Of a stretch of 64,000 nucleotides of DNA, positions 8,175-17,075 are shown piece by piece. The stretch lies in assembly GCA_041862635.1 (NCBI GenBank), contig JBGVTO010000195.1, positions 1 through 64,000 on the forward strand. Direction: 5' to 3'. The DNA is from NIOZ-UU13 sp041862635. GTDB taxonomy: Bacteria; Planctomycetota; Phycisphaerae; Sedimentisphaerales; Anaerobacaceae. The notes beneath the pieces were generated by a model, which saw nothing but the letters and a program-made list of their open reading frames with translations, did not search any database and was not told the origin of the DNA. Made by a program: the position numbers and the translations under genes. Numbering within the stretch: position 1 is the first letter of the stretch; each line of letters opens with the position of its first letter.

Positions 8175-8891
8175 ATGTTCAGATGTCCAGGACAAGACCA
8201 GAGATTTTGGAAACCGGAAGACATTTTTGAAGTACAATGTCCCGGCTGCGGTGGAACAGTGGAGTTTTTCAAGGATGAGCCGAAGCTGAAATGTCGCAGA
8301 TGCGGACAAATGGTGGTCAATCCGAAGATAGACCTCGGCTGCGCCGAATGGTGTCAATACGCCGAGCAGTGCCTGGGAGTTAGCGTCATAAAGAACTTGA
8401 AGATTATGCGGGAAAAGCTGATAAGCCGGATGAAAAATGTTTTCGGCGATGACCGAAAACGGATTGAGCACGCGCTTGCTGTCCTGGATTATGCCGAGCA
8501 GATACAGAACGTCGAAGGCGGCGACCCGCTGATTGTCAGGGCGGCGGCGATTTTGCACGATATCGGAATTTACGAGGCCGAACGCAAGTACGGCTCGTCA
8601 GCTGGTGAATTTCAGGAGATTGAAGGCCCACCTATTGCCGAGGAGATTCTGAAAAGATACGACATTTCGGCTGAGGCTATCGAGCATATATGCAGGATTA
8701 TCGCAAACCATCACAGCGCAAAAGACATCGATACGATTGAGCTCAGGATTGTGTGGGACGCAGACCAGCTCGTAAACCTCCTAACGGATTCCAGCTGGGC
8801 GACCAACGAGAAATTGCAGGAAATTATTGATGAAAAATTCAAAACCGACGAAGGTCGTCGGTTGGCAGCAGAGTTGTTTGTAAAAAGTTAA
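8175..8891 (+). CDS. Zn-ribbon plus HD-domain phosphohydrolase
   Basis: The first 70 residues of this 238-residue protein are Cys-rich: CPGCGG and CRRCGQ form a zinc-ribbon, and CAEWCQYAEQC follows. From residue 95 an HD domain runs with RIEHALAVLDYA, AAILHDIGI (the HD pair), NHHSAKD and RIVWDADQLVNL, which supply metal ligands. HD proteins hydrolyse phosphate esters such as nucleotides. The combination of an N-terminal Cys-rich region with HD next to hcp suggests a redox-linked hydrolase, but the substrate is unknown. It lies 38 bp after the cupin and 37 bp before hcp on the same strand. Confidence 0.8.
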   Translation: MFRCPGQDQRFWKPEDIFEVQCPGCGGTVEFFKDEPKLKCRRCGQMVVNPKIDLGCAEWCQYAEQCLGVSVIKNLKIMREKLISRMKNVFGDDRKRIEHALAVLDYAEQIQNVEGGDPLIVRAAAILHDIGIYEAERKYGSSAGEFQEIEGPPIAEEILKRYDISAEAIEHICRIIANHHSAKDIDTIELRIVWDADQLVNLLTDSSWATNEKLQEIIDEKFKTDEGRRLAAELFVKS

Positions 8892-8928
8892 AGTAAAAAG
8901 AACAATTGGAAAAAATGAAAGGAAAATT

Positions 8929-10212
8929 ATGTTTTGTTATCAATGTGAACAAGCGGCGGGTGGTACCGGATGTACCAAAGTCGGAGTTTGTGGCAAAGAC
9001 CAGGACATTCAGAGCTTGCAGGATACGCTCATGTTCGGGCTAAAAGGGATAGCTGCTTATGCGTATCACGCGCGAGAGCTGGGGCAAAAAGATGAAGAAG
9101 TGGACGCGTTTATGCACGAAGCAATGTTTGCAACGCTAACAAATGTGGACTTTGATCTCAATCGATATCTTGAGCTGTTGCTAAAAGCCGGCGAGATGAA
9201 TTTGCGCGTAATGGAGATGCTCAACAATGCCCACACATCGACCTTTGGTAAACCGACACCCGCGACAGTGCCGACCGGCACGAAGGCCGGGCCGGGAATC
9301 GTGGTTACCGGCCATGACCTGCTCGACCTCTATGAGTTATTAAAGCAGACCGAAGGCAAAGGTATTAACATTTACACTCACGGCGAAATGCTGCCTGCTC
9401 ACGGTTATCCGGAGCTCAGGAAGTTCAAGCATCTTGTGGGCAACTACGGTACGGCCTGGCAGAATCAGAAAAAAGAATTCGACCAGTTCAGCGGTTCGAT
9501 TTTAGTTACGACAAATTGTGTTATGATTCCGAAGGATTCTTACAAAGACCGGACGTTTACGTGCGGAATAGCCGGCGTCTCAGGTGTTAAGCACATCAAA
9601 AACAGGGATTTCAGTGAGGTGATTGAAAAGGCCTTGTCCCTGCCGCCGCTTGAAGAGAATCCGCAGGGCACTTTGAGCACGGGATTCCATTATACGGCTG
9701 TCCTCGGACTGGCAGAGAAGATTATCGAAGCCGTAAAGGCAGGCAAAATTCGACACTTCTTCTTTATAGGCGGCTGTGACGGTGCCAAGCCCGGGCGCAA
9801 TTACTTTACCGAGCTTGCTGAGAAGGTTCCGGATGATTGTGTGATATTGACGGCGGCCTGCGGAAAGTACCGATTGAATGCACGTGATTATGGTGACATT
9901 GATGGAATTCCCCGTCTGGTTGATACGGGGCAATGCAATGACTGCTATTCAGCCATCAAGATTGCAACAGCACTCGCCGAGGCCTTTGATTGCGGTGTAA
10001 ACGATTTACCTCTTTCACTCGTAGTCTCATGGTATGAGCAGAAGGCGGTAGCCATTCTGCTGACGCTGCTGCATTTGGGGATAAAGAACATACGGCTTGG
10101 GCCGAGTCTGCCGGCGTTTCTTAGCGAAAATGTTTTGAATGTACTCGTTGAGAAATTCGACATAAAGCCGATTGGCGACCCCGATGAAGATTTGGCCGAA
10201 ATGCTGAGTTAG
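8929..10212 (+). CDS. hcp: Hybrid-cluster protein (hydroxylamine reductase)
   Basis: A 427-residue hybrid-cluster protein. The N-terminal cysteines (CYQCEQ...GC...VCGK) bind the first Fe-S cluster. Downstream, HGEMLPAHGYP, TTNCVMIP, GGCDGAKPGRNYF, AACGKYR and CNDCYSA supply hybrid-cluster ligands. Hcp reduces hydroxylamine in vitro and removes or transfers NO in vivo. Its length is below the 540-550 residues of the E. coli protein, because the helical part after the first cluster is short; this compact form is common in anaerobes. The start has AAAGGA 8 nt upstream. The ferredoxin that follows after 13 bp is its likely electron donor. Confidence 0.95.
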   Translation: MFCYQCEQAAGGTGCTKVGVCGKDQDIQSLQDTLMFGLKGIAAYAYHARELGQKDEEVDAFMHEAMFATLTNVDFDLNRYLELLLKAGEMNLRVMEMLNNAHTSTFGKPTPATVPTGTKAGPGIVVTGHDLLDLYELLKQTEGKGINIYTHGEMLPAHGYPELRKFKHLVGNYGTAWQNQKKEFDQFSGSILVTTNCVMIPKDSYKDRTFTCGIAGVSGVKHIKNRDFSEVIEKALSLPPLEENPQGTLSTGFHYTAVLGLAEKIIEAVKAGKIRHFFFIGGCDGAKPGRNYFTELAEKVPDDCVILTAACGKYRLNARDYGDIDGIPRLVDTGQCNDCYSAIKIATALAEAFDCGVNDLPLSLVVSWYEQKAVAILLTLLHLGIKNIRLGPSLPAFLSENVLNVLVEKFDIKPIGDPDEDLAEMLS

Positions 10213-10225
10213 AAGGAGTTTTAGA

Positions 10226-10981
10226 ATGGCCCTGCGAAACATTGTAAAAATAGATGAAGAAAAATGCGATGGATGCGGCCAGTGTGTGAATGCCTGTGCT
10301 GAAGGTGCTATAAAGATAATTGACGGCAAAGCCAGGCTGGTCAGTGAGATTTATTGTGATGGCCTGGGGGCGTGCATCGGGCATTGTCCCCAGGACGCCA
10401 TAACCATTGAGAAGCGCCAGGCCGCGGAATTTGATGAAGAAGCGACCAAAGCACATTTGGCTCAACAACAAGAGAGCCAAAAGCAAGCTGACTTTGTCTG
10501 CCCGGGTATGAGGATTCAAAAGCTGCGAGAAAAAGGCCGGACCACAGATTCTACCGCCCCGGTTCCATCCCAGCTTAGCCAGTGGCCGGTGCAGTTGAAG
10601 CTGGTCTCGCCATCTGCCCCCTATTTTGACAACGCTGACTTGCTGTTGGTTGCAGATTGTGTGCCGTTCGCAATGGGTGATTTCCACAATAGGTTTTTGA
10701 AAGACAACAGTATTGCTGTGGGCTGCCCGAAACTGGATGACACCGAGTTTTACATCGAGAAGCTGGCGGCAATATTAAAAGCCAATAAACTGAACAGTTT
10801 AACGGTCATCCATATGGAAGTGCCTTGCTGCTCAGGCCTTACTCAGATTGCACGAAAAGCTATTGCCAAAAACAAAATTGAAATGAGCTTCGAAGATGTT
10901 ACAATTGATTTACAGGGCAATGTCAGCCGAACTGAAACGGTAGAAACTGTTGCCCGAAGTAGAAACAGAGTTGTTAATTGA
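10226..10981 (+). CDS. 2[4Fe-4S] ferredoxin-domain protein, Hcp partner
   Basis: The N-terminal 60 residues hold CDGCGQCVNAC and a second, looser set CDGLGACIGHCP, enough for two clusters. A Gln/Glu-rich linker follows (about residues 75-95), then CPGMRI and a C-terminal domain of unknown fold with a VPCCSGL motif. The same architecture occurs next to hcp in many anaerobes and is assumed to feed it electrons (established context, function inferred). It has a strong ribosome-binding site (AAGGAG) and its stop overlaps the region upstream of the PLP-enzyme gene. Confidence 0.85.
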   Translation: MALRNIVKIDEEKCDGCGQCVNACAEGAIKIIDGKARLVSEIYCDGLGACIGHCPQDAITIEKRQAAEFDEEATKAHLAQQQESQKQADFVCPGMRIQKLREKGRTTDSTAPVPSQLSQWPVQLKLVSPSAPYFDNADLLLVADCVPFAMGDFHNRFLKDNSIAVGCPKLDDTEFYIEKLAAILKANKLNSLTVIHMEVPCCSGLTQIARKAIAKNKIEMSFEDVTIDLQGNVSRTETVETVARSRNRVVN

Positions 10982-10998
10982 GTAAGGAACAGATAACC

Positions 10999-12204
10999 AT
11001 GGCTAAATCCTCCCCAAAAAACAAGATTGCCAGGAAAGGTGCTTCCCTATCCACAAGGGCAATACATGCCGGTGAACCGAGAAGAAAATACGCTGATTCG
11101 TTAATGACTCCTATTATTCAGACTTCAACATTTACGTTTAAAAACAGCAAGCACATTGAAGATTACACCAAGAAGGGAAAAGAGCACTTCGAGTACGGCA
11201 GATATGGCAATCCTACTGCACAAATCGCCGAAAAGCGTCTTGCCGACCTCGAAGGTGCTGAAGACTGTGTTGTTTTTACATCCGGGATGAGTGCAATAAC
11301 TACGACGATTCTCACTTTAGTTCAGTCGGGCGACCATATTGTCATCACAGATGACAGCTACAAAAAGACCCTCGAGTTTTGCCGATCTTACCTGAAACAA
11401 TTCGGAGTTGAGTGCACCATTGTCCCATTCGGAGATTATGAGCTTCTCGAGAAATCCATCAAAAAGAACACCCGTTTTATATTTTCCGAATCACCTACAA
11501 ATCCCTACCTGAATATTTTTGACCTTGTCAAAATCAAAAAGATTGCAGACGAATATAATGTCCTGACTCTGATAGATAGTACATTTGCCACTCCATTGAA
11601 CCAAAGACCCATCGAATTCGGGATGGACCTTGTCCTACAGAGTGCGACAAAGTATCTCGGAGGTCACAATGACATTTTAGCCGGCGCTGTGCTTGGAAAA
11701 AAAGATCTGGTTGATAAGATACGCAACCTGCATAAATCAATGGGCGGCCTCATTGACCCGCATTGCTGTTATCTCCTCCTGCGAGGGCTTAAGACGTTTC
11801 CATTACGAGTAAAAAAGCAAAATGAAATCGCATTAAAGGTTGCAGAATTTCTTGAAAATCATCCACGTGTCAAAAAAGTCTATTATCCTTTCCTTAAAAG
11901 CCACCGTCATTATAAAGTAGCAAAAGAGCAAATGGCCGGTGGCGGGGGGGTCGTTACATTTGATATAAAGGGTAACCTCAACACTGCAAAACGGTTTTTG
12001 GATGCCCTGAAGCTGTGCTACATTGGGCCGAGCCTGGGCGGAGTTGAAACACTGATAACACATCCTGCCTTAGTAAGTTATTACGACTACACAAGAAAAG
12101 AACGCTACGAGCTGGGAATCACCGATACCCTTTTCAGGCTTGCTGTTGGAATTGAGGATGTTGAAGACATAATTGAAGACCTTGAGCGCGGACTGAAACA
12201 GTAG
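10999..12204 (+). CDS. Cys/Met-metabolism PLP-dependent enzyme (cystathionine synthase/lyase type)
   Basis: A cytosolic fold-type I PLP enzyme of 401 residues. The motif YGRYGNPT, the segment SGMSAITTTIL, and the Schiff-base lysine in SATKYLGGH are the marks of the cystathionine gamma-synthase, gamma-lyase and methionine gamma-lyase group. The end LFRLAVGIEDVEDIIEDLE is also typical. Substrate cannot be told from sequence. I take ATG 10999, with AAGGA 10 nt before it; a TTG at 10978 overlaps the ferredoxin stop. Sulfur supply for Fe-S repair would fit the operon, but this is inference. Confidence 0.88.
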   Translation: MAKSSPKNKIARKGASLSTRAIHAGEPRRKYADSLMTPIIQTSTFTFKNSKHIEDYTKKGKEHFEYGRYGNPTAQIAEKRLADLEGAEDCVVFTSGMSAITTTILTLVQSGDHIVITDDSYKKTLEFCRSYLKQFGVECTIVPFGDYELLEKSIKKNTRFIFSESPTNPYLNIFDLVKIKKIADEYNVLTLIDSTFATPLNQRPIEFGMDLVLQSATKYLGGHNDILAGAVLGKKDLVDKIRNLHKSMGGLIDPHCCYLLLRGLKTFPLRVKKQNEIALKVAEFLENHPRVKKVYYPFLKSHRHYKVAKEQMAGGGGVVTFDIKGNLNTAKRFLDALKLCYIGPSLGGVETLITHPALVSYYDYTRKERYELGITDTLFRLAVGIEDVEDIIEDLERGLKQ

Positions 12205-12242
12205 AAAAAAAAGACCGCTCATTTGAACATAGGGGGTAAATA

Positions 12243-13271
12243 ATGGCTGATTTTGCCAAGTCGATAATCTTAGATTTTTGGGGCACCGCAGCCGAGATGT
12301 CACCCTATTTGCTATTCGGCTTTTTCGTGGCGGGAATCCTTTCGGTGCTCGTATCCCAACCCCTCGTTGAAAAGCATCTTGGCGGCAGGGGGGTATGGCC
12401 ACTGGTTAAAGCGTCAATCTTTGGCGTTCCGCTGCCTTTGTGCTCGTGTGGTGTTATTCCGGTATCAATATCCCTGCATAAGCACGGAGCGAGCAAAGGA
12501 GCCACAATATCATTTTTGCTGTCCACGCCCCAAACCGGCGTTGACAGTATCTTCGTAACCCTAAGTCTTCTCGGTCCTGTCTTTGCCGTTTTCAGGCCTG
12601 TGGCGGCATTCGTTACCGGCATTATAGGCGGTACCTTGGTCGATGTGTTTAATCGGGACAAAAATAATCCAGAACAACCGCAACCAGAGTGTAAAGATGA
12701 GTGTTGCGCCGAAAGTAACAAGAAAAACAAGATTATCAAAGGATTAAAGTACGGCTTTGTCACGCTGCCACGAGATATTGGCAAGGCAATGTTGGTCGGC
12801 CTGCTTGTTGCCGCCTTTATTTCCGCTCTGGTGCCGGATGGCTACTTTGCGGAAAAGCTGGGCACCGGGATTTTCGCAATGGTGGTAATGATGTTTCTGG
12901 GCATACCGGTCTATGTGTGCGCAACGGCCTCGGTGCCGGTAGCAGCAGCGCTGATTTTGAAAGGCCTTACGCCCGGCGCAGCGTTGGTTTTTCTGATGAC
13001 CGGCCCGGCCACTAACGCCGCCTCGTTCATAACCATCTGGAAGGCTTTAGGCAGGGCAACAGCAATTACATATCTTGCTACCGTGGCAGGCTGCGCATTG
13101 TTGGGCGGTATCTTGCTTGACTCTCTTGCCGCCGGCATCGATATCGAAATTATGACGCATCATGGCTGGATGCTCCCCGATGTTGTTAAATACATATCGG
13201 CTGTGGTTTTGCTGGTAATATTAAGTTTTGCTATTCTGAGCAAACGTAAAGGTATGCCCGACGAACAGTAG
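12243..13271 (+). CDS. SO_0444/ArsP-type permease, probable Cu/Zn efflux
   Basis: A membrane protein of 342 residues with about eight to nine hydrophobic segments. The key block FGVPLPLCSCGVIPVSISLHKHGASKGATISFLLSTPQTGVDS is the signature of the DUF318 permease family; its SO_0444 branch is linked to copper and zinc export and the ArsP branch to organoarsenicals. A cytoplasmic loop ECKDECCAESNKK adds three Cys, probably for metal binding. The second half repeats the fold (IPVYVCATASVPVAAALI, GPATNAAS). It has an AGGGGG site before the ATG and ends 15 bp before the tRNA on the other strand. Confidence 0.85.
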   Translation: MADFAKSIILDFWGTAAEMSPYLLFGFFVAGILSVLVSQPLVEKHLGGRGVWPLVKASIFGVPLPLCSCGVIPVSISLHKHGASKGATISFLLSTPQTGVDSIFVTLSLLGPVFAVFRPVAAFVTGIIGGTLVDVFNRDKNNPEQPQPECKDECCAESNKKNKIIKGLKYGFVTLPRDIGKAMLVGLLVAAFISALVPDGYFAEKLGTGIFAMVVMMFLGIPVYVCATASVPVAAALILKGLTPGAALVFLMTGPATNAASFITIWKALGRATAITYLATVAGCALLGGILLDSLAAGIDIEIMTHHGWMLPDVVKYISAVVLLVILSFAILSKRKGMPDEQ

Positions 13272-13286
13272 GGGAGATTATTGTAA

Positions 13287-13360
13287 TCGGGGCGACTGGA
13301 CTTGAACCAGCGACCTCATGACCCCCAGTCATGCGCGCTACCAAACTGCGCCACGCCCCG
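13287..13360 (-). tRNA. tRNA-Pro (anticodon GGG)
   Basis: On the minus strand the 74 nt fold into a full cloverleaf. The acceptor arms are CGGGGCG and CGCCCCG with A as discriminator base. The anticodon stem is CATGA/TCATG around the loop CTGGGGG, which gives the anticodon GGG. The T-loop GTTCAAGTC is normal. The CCA end is not encoded. It faces the permease gene, convergent with it. Confidence 0.95.
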
Positions 13361-13497
13361 AATTAGTTTCAATATTATAATATAAAACGTATCGTAAAAC
13401 AAATAATTTTACGCAATTTATCCCACCTATGAAGGCAAGGTCGAAAATCCATATTCAGCCCGGCAATATATTGTGGGGTCATTCCACCTGTTTTTTC

Positions 13498-13525
13498 TTG
13501 ACTTATAGCTTGAAAAAGATACAAT
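13498..13525 (+). promoter_or_regulatory. Sigma-70-type promoter of the beta-helix gene
   Basis: TTGACT at 13498-13503 and TACAAT at 13520-13525 are 16 nt apart. The coding start lies 45 bp downstream with GGAGGAG in front, so a leader of about 40 nt is expected. The rest of 13361-13497 shows nothing clear. Confidence 0.65.
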
Positions 13526-13570
13526 GATATTAACTGTGAGAAGTTTCAAAACACTAATGGAGGAGCCGGA

Positions 13571-15223
13571 ATGAAACGGCAGAAAATTCTTACATTGGCA
13601 ATGATGCTTTTAGCAACCAGCATTTCAAAAACGGTTGCTTTGGGAAAAACCATCTACATCGATGACGACGCCAACGGCCCTAACACCACAAACGCAGAGG
13701 CCCTCGATACAGAAACCAATGTTTTAGATTCAGGGTCCAAAGATTTCGCGTATGCTCAACCTGCGAATCAAGTCGCCGGTGAGATGACCCAGGATACCAC
13801 ATGGTCCGGGACCTGTATCCTTGAAGATACCGTTATTGTACCGAGCGGTAGAGTCTTGAATATTGAGCCTGGAACGGTGGTTTTGATAAAGGACACAGTA
13901 ACGCTCATCGTCTATGGACAGCTCCTCGCTATTGGGAACGAAACCGAGCCAATTCGCTTTACACGCTACCGTAATGGCAAGTGGAAACAGATTATGTTTG
14001 TAGAGGCAGCAGATAGCCGTCTTGAGCACTGTATTATCGAGTATGCCGATAGCGAAGGTCAGCACCAGGACTATTACGAGCCGGGGCCGAGGACATATCA
14101 CGAGGCAGTCGTTGTCCTGGCAAGTCAAGTCGATATAGAAAAGTGTATTTTTCAGAATCTTCCCAACGAAGCCGCAAATGCCCAGGGAGATGCCATAGCC
14201 GTTATATCGGATGACCAGGACCACCCCGGAAAAGCAACAGCGCATATTAGAGGTAGTCGGTTTCTTTCAATCGGGCAGGCCGTTCATACCAGATATTCCT
14301 ATGTGTTAGTTGAGGACTGTTTTTTTACAGGAAAGCGAGGCGATAACGACGACGTCGATTTGTATGGAGAGAGCACTCCACCTCCTCTTATACGAAACAA
14401 CCTGTTCTTGAACCCCGAACATGATGATATGATAAATCCCACCAAATGCTCGGCGGTCATTATTGGAAACGTTATCGCAGGGAGCGACGACCACGGCGTC
14501 GTTCTACGGGACAGGAGCTTTCCCATCATGATAAACAACTTAATCTATAATTGCAGCAGCGCCGCCATCGCGGTGGAAAATTCGTGCCAGGCGCTCCTGG
14601 TGAACAACACGATTGTCAATTGCAGCAGGGGCATTAGGCTTTTTGACCTGGGCAGGTGGGGCCCTCCATATCGACTGACTCCGGGTGGAGGGACGGCAAC
14701 GTTGATTAACTGTATTATTTGGGATTGCCAGCAGCCTGTCACCTTGGCAGACAGTTCAAATAAACAAATCGAAGACCGAGGCTCCCACATAAACATTAAA
14801 TATTGCAACATTGAAGGCGGCCGGAACAGCGTATCAGTGTCCGGGATTCATTCGACTCTTACGTGGGGCCAGGGAAATATCAATACCGACCCTAAATTCG
14901 TTAATCCGGGCATCGGTGATTATCACCTGAAATCCCAGGCCGGCCGATGGGATACGCCTATGCAGAGCTGGGTCAAAGACCAAGTCACAAGCCCGTGTAT
15001 TGACACAGGAGACATGAGCACTGCCATCGGGTTTGAGCCTTTCCCCAATGGCGGCATAATCAACATGGGAGCGTATGGTGGCACAGCCGAGGCCAGCAAG
15101 TCATACTTTGACAAGCCGCCTTGTGAAACAATCATCGCAGGCGACATAAACGGCGACTGCAAAGTTGACTATCTGGACTTTGCTATTATGGCCTTTCATT
15201 GGCTTGATGATAAAAGCGAGTAA
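13571..15223 (+). CDS. Secreted right-handed beta-helix protein with half dockerin
   Basis: A 550-residue exported protein. Residues 1-25 are a signal peptide (KILTLAMMLLATSISKTVALG). The body is a right-handed parallel beta-helix of the NosD/pectate-lyase-like type, with repeated short strands such as PIMINNLIYNCSSAAIAVENS and LINCIIWDC. The N-terminal TIYIDDDANGPN is common at the start of such planctomycete proteins. The last 28 residues, GDINGDCKVDYLDFAIMAFHWL, form one Ca-binding dockerin repeat; the second repeat is missing and the protein stops at DDKSE, so the module may be truncated. Substrate is unknown; binding or cleavage of polysaccharide is the usual guess. Confidence 0.85.
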   Translation: MKRQKILTLAMMLLATSISKTVALGKTIYIDDDANGPNTTNAEALDTETNVLDSGSKDFAYAQPANQVAGEMTQDTTWSGTCILEDTVIVPSGRVLNIEPGTVVLIKDTVTLIVYGQLLAIGNETEPIRFTRYRNGKWKQIMFVEAADSRLEHCIIEYADSEGQHQDYYEPGPRTYHEAVVVLASQVDIEKCIFQNLPNEAANAQGDAIAVISDDQDHPGKATAHIRGSRFLSIGQAVHTRYSYVLVEDCFFTGKRGDNDDVDLYGESTPPPLIRNNLFLNPEHDDMINPTKCSAVIIGNVIAGSDDHGVVLRDRSFPIMINNLIYNCSSAAIAVENSCQALLVNNTIVNCSRGIRLFDLGRWGPPYRLTPGGGTATLINCIIWDCQQPVTLADSSNKQIEDRGSHINIKYCNIEGGRNSVSVSGIHSTLTWGQGNINTDPKFVNPGIGDYHLKSQAGRWDTPMQSWVKDQVTSPCIDTGDMSTAIGFEPFPNGGIINMGAYGGTAEASKSYFDKPPCETIIAGDINGDCKVDYLDFAIMAFHWLDDKSE

Positions 15224-15311
15224 GGGCAGCAGTGCTCCATTGGCCCTCCTGAGATGCACGGACTGTGAAGTTGAAATTCGTGAATGCAGAGCGAAACAGA
15301 AAAGATTTCTT

Positions 15312-15340
15312 TTGACTTTAAGATACTAAAAGAATAGGAT
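15312..15340 (+). promoter_or_regulatory. Possible promoter of the first prepilin gene
   Basis: TTGACT at 15312-15317 and TAGGAT at 15335-15340 are separated by 17 nt, 39 bp before the prepilin ATG. The -10 box is a weak match. Confidence 0.4.
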
Positions 15341-15379
15341 GGTCTTAGGTTCTGCTAATACAGGAATAACAGTGTCATC

Positions 15380-16198
15380 ATGAACAGACAAAGAGGATTT
15401 ACCCTGATAGAGCTTTTGGTAGTCATTGCCATTATTGCACTATTGATGGCGATATTGATGCCGGCTTTACAGCGGGTAAGGGGACAGGCCAGATGCGTTG
15501 CGTGCCTAAACAGGCTCAAACAATGGGGCCTGTTCTTTGCGATGTACGCCGAAGACTACGATGGCCGATTCATGGAGGGCCATACGGCCCAGCCTCAGCC
15601 CAATCGGTGGGTCAGCGCACTTGGGGACTACTATAAATGGGATGACGAATTTACCTGTTGTCCGAATGCGACTAAGCCGTGGGTTGATAAGAATGGTATC
15701 ACCGAGGGAGCCGAGGGAACGGCCGTCGGTGTGACCATGGCCTGGGGCTACATGAACCAGAGTCACTGGGCCAAGCCGATGAAGGGAAGTTACGGGATCA
15801 ACGGCTATTGTGTTAATATCCAGCCGGGCAGGGAACCTCGCGGGGAAGCATCTTGGTACTGGCGCGGGCCGGCTGTGGCGGGGGCCGCGTACGTGCCATT
15901 GTTCCTCGGGGCACAGCGCTATAATGGTGTGGTGGACTCAGTAGATGACCCTCCAGCATATGACGGCCAGGGGTGGGCTGAAGGTGGTGAGGGGCGTATG
16001 TTACGTTACTGTTTAAACCGGCACGGTGGCTTTGTGGACGGGATTTTTCTGGATTTTTCTGGCAGGAAAATAGGGCTTAAGGAGTTGTGGACGTTTAAGT
16101 GGCATCGACGGTACGACACCACCGGCCCCTGGACAACAGCAGGCGGGTGTCAGCCCAGTGACTGGCCCCAATGGATGAAAAGTTTTAAGGACTACTGA
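15380..16198 (+). CDS. Prepilin-type (pseudopilin) secreted protein 1
   Basis: This 272-residue protein starts with a class III signal: MNRQRG, then FTLIELLVVIAIIALLMAILMPALQ, with Glu at +5 after the cleavage site. Prepilin peptidase should cut after Gly6. The rest is a globular domain with many Trp and Gly. The C-terminal block RHGGFVDGIFLDFSGRKIGLKELWTFKWHRRYD is shared with the paralogue at 17076. These proteins are abundant in Planctomycetes and thought to be type II secretion-like pseudopilins, function unproven. The gene differs from its paralogue in having a normal short leader. Confidence 0.9.
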   Translation: MNRQRGFTLIELLVVIAIIALLMAILMPALQRVRGQARCVACLNRLKQWGLFFAMYAEDYDGRFMEGHTAQPQPNRWVSALGDYYKWDDEFTCCPNATKPWVDKNGITEGAEGTAVGVTMAWGYMNQSHWAKPMKGSYGINGYCVNIQPGREPRGEASWYWRGPAVAGAAYVPLFLGAQRYNGVVDSVDDPPAYDGQGWAEGGEGRMLRYCLNRHGGFVDGIFLDFSGRKIGLKELWTFKWHRRYDTTGPWTTAGGCQPSDWPQWMKSFKDY

Positions 16199-16228
16199 AA
16201 AGAGCTCCTGCACCCAGAATCGCCGACT

Positions 16229-16330
16229 TTATCATGACCCTACCTCAGATACCCCTTCGGCTTGAGTTTGGCCATTGTAGAACTCTAAAATCCCTCTAAA
16301 ATCAGTCCTAAAGAAAATACCGAGGCTGCC
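16229..16330. repeat. Repeat module, partial copy 1
   Basis: The stretch after the first prepilin gene (CCTACCTCAGATACC...TTCGGC-TGAGTTTGG...TTGTAGAAC) is closely similar to 24909-24995 and continues weakly into the same order of motifs. It lies just downstream of a prepilin gene, as does the copy at 17981. Confidence 0.6.
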
Positions 16331-16419
16331 TGAGGCTGGCCGTTTTGGCGCAAGAATTCTCCGTATATTAGGTCATTCTCATTTGGTTTTTCCGGTTCTT
16401 ATGTTATAGTTTATTAAAG

Positions 16420-16441
16420 GGCTTGTTTTCACGAACAAGCC
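16420..16441 (+). promoter_or_regulatory. Hairpin in the leader of the STAS gene
   Basis: GGCTTGTT at 16420-16427 pairs with AACAAGCC at 16434-16441 around a 6-nt loop. A weak promoter (TTGGTT 16383, TATAGT 16405, 16 nt apart) stands just upstream, so the hairpin would be at the 5' end of the transcript. It has no U-run, so it is not an obvious terminator; a stability or attenuation role is possible. Confidence 0.4.
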
Positions 16442-16503
16442 GTTCCGATAATTCGTTTGAAGCTGACTAAAGGGTTGTCATCCCATAAATGGAGGTAGCT
16501 AAA

Positions 16504-16848
16504 ATGGGGATTGAAAAGCTCTCAGAAAATGTTCTTCTCGTTAGTTTACCTAAAGAGCCACATTTAATAAGTGATGAGCTTGTAATTGTTAATAAAATCG
16601 TAGGCGATGGACATGCCTGTGACGTAATTATTGATTTTTCCAGCGTCGCACTACTGACATCTGAGAGCATAAGCAGCCTCATTATATTGGAGGGATTTCT
16701 GAAAAACGTCGGACACAAAGTCATTTTGTACGCTGTTTCCTCAATGATCCGACAAATCCTTGAACGAACCGGCATTCGACCATTATTTGAATTTGCCGAT
16801 GACCGGTTTGCCGCCTTGCAATCTGTACAACCTTCCTCTTTATTTTGA
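16504..16848 (+). CDS. STAS-domain protein (anti-anti-sigma factor type)
   Basis: A 114-residue stand-alone STAS domain. The central DVIIDFSSVALLTSESISSLIILEGFLKNVGHKVILYAV follows the SpoIIAA pattern of strand, phospho-Ser loop and helix; Ser residues lie in the position usually phosphorylated (LLTSES). Such proteins bind anti-sigma kinases and release sigma factors, or serve in other partner-switching. No kinase gene is adjacent. ATG 16504 is chosen because GGAGG at 16491-16495 is 8 nt before it. Confidence 0.85.
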   Translation: MGIEKLSENVLLVSLPKEPHLISDELVIVNKIVGDGHACDVIIDFSSVALLTSESISSLIILEGFLKNVGHKVILYAVSSMIRQILERTGIRPLFEFADDRFAALQSVQPSSLF

Positions 16849-16890
16849 TTATTTAGCCGGCCCACAAAATCTCACATAAGGCACCCATCG

Positions 16891-16965
16891 CCCTTCAATT
16901 TAAAACGCCTCACAAGCCATTTAAACAACGAGCTCGTCTTGAGGGACGTCTGACATCCCGCAGCT
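16891..16965 (+). repeat. Intergenic box repeat, copy A
   Basis: The segment CTTCAATTTAAAACGCCTCA...CCATTTAAACAACGAGCTCG, then TCTTGAGGG, recurs at 24141 and 59530. Copy A ends about 20-45 bp before a good promoter for the second prepilin gene. What it does is unknown. Confidence 0.6.
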
Positions 16966-16983
16966 TAACAATCAGCCGATAGT

Positions 16984-17013
16984 TTGCATTACTGCGACTG
17001 AGTGTGTTATAAT
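16984..17013 (+). promoter_or_regulatory. Promoter of the second prepilin gene
   Basis: TTGCAT at 16984-16989 and a perfect TATAAT at 17008-17013, 18 nt apart. The prepilin ATG is 62 bp downstream with AGAAGGG before it. Confidence 0.65.
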
Positions 17014-17075
17014 TATGGCAGAAAAGCATACCTGCAAAACTCATTATCTCTCTTTGAAAGAGAAGGGTAAAAGTA

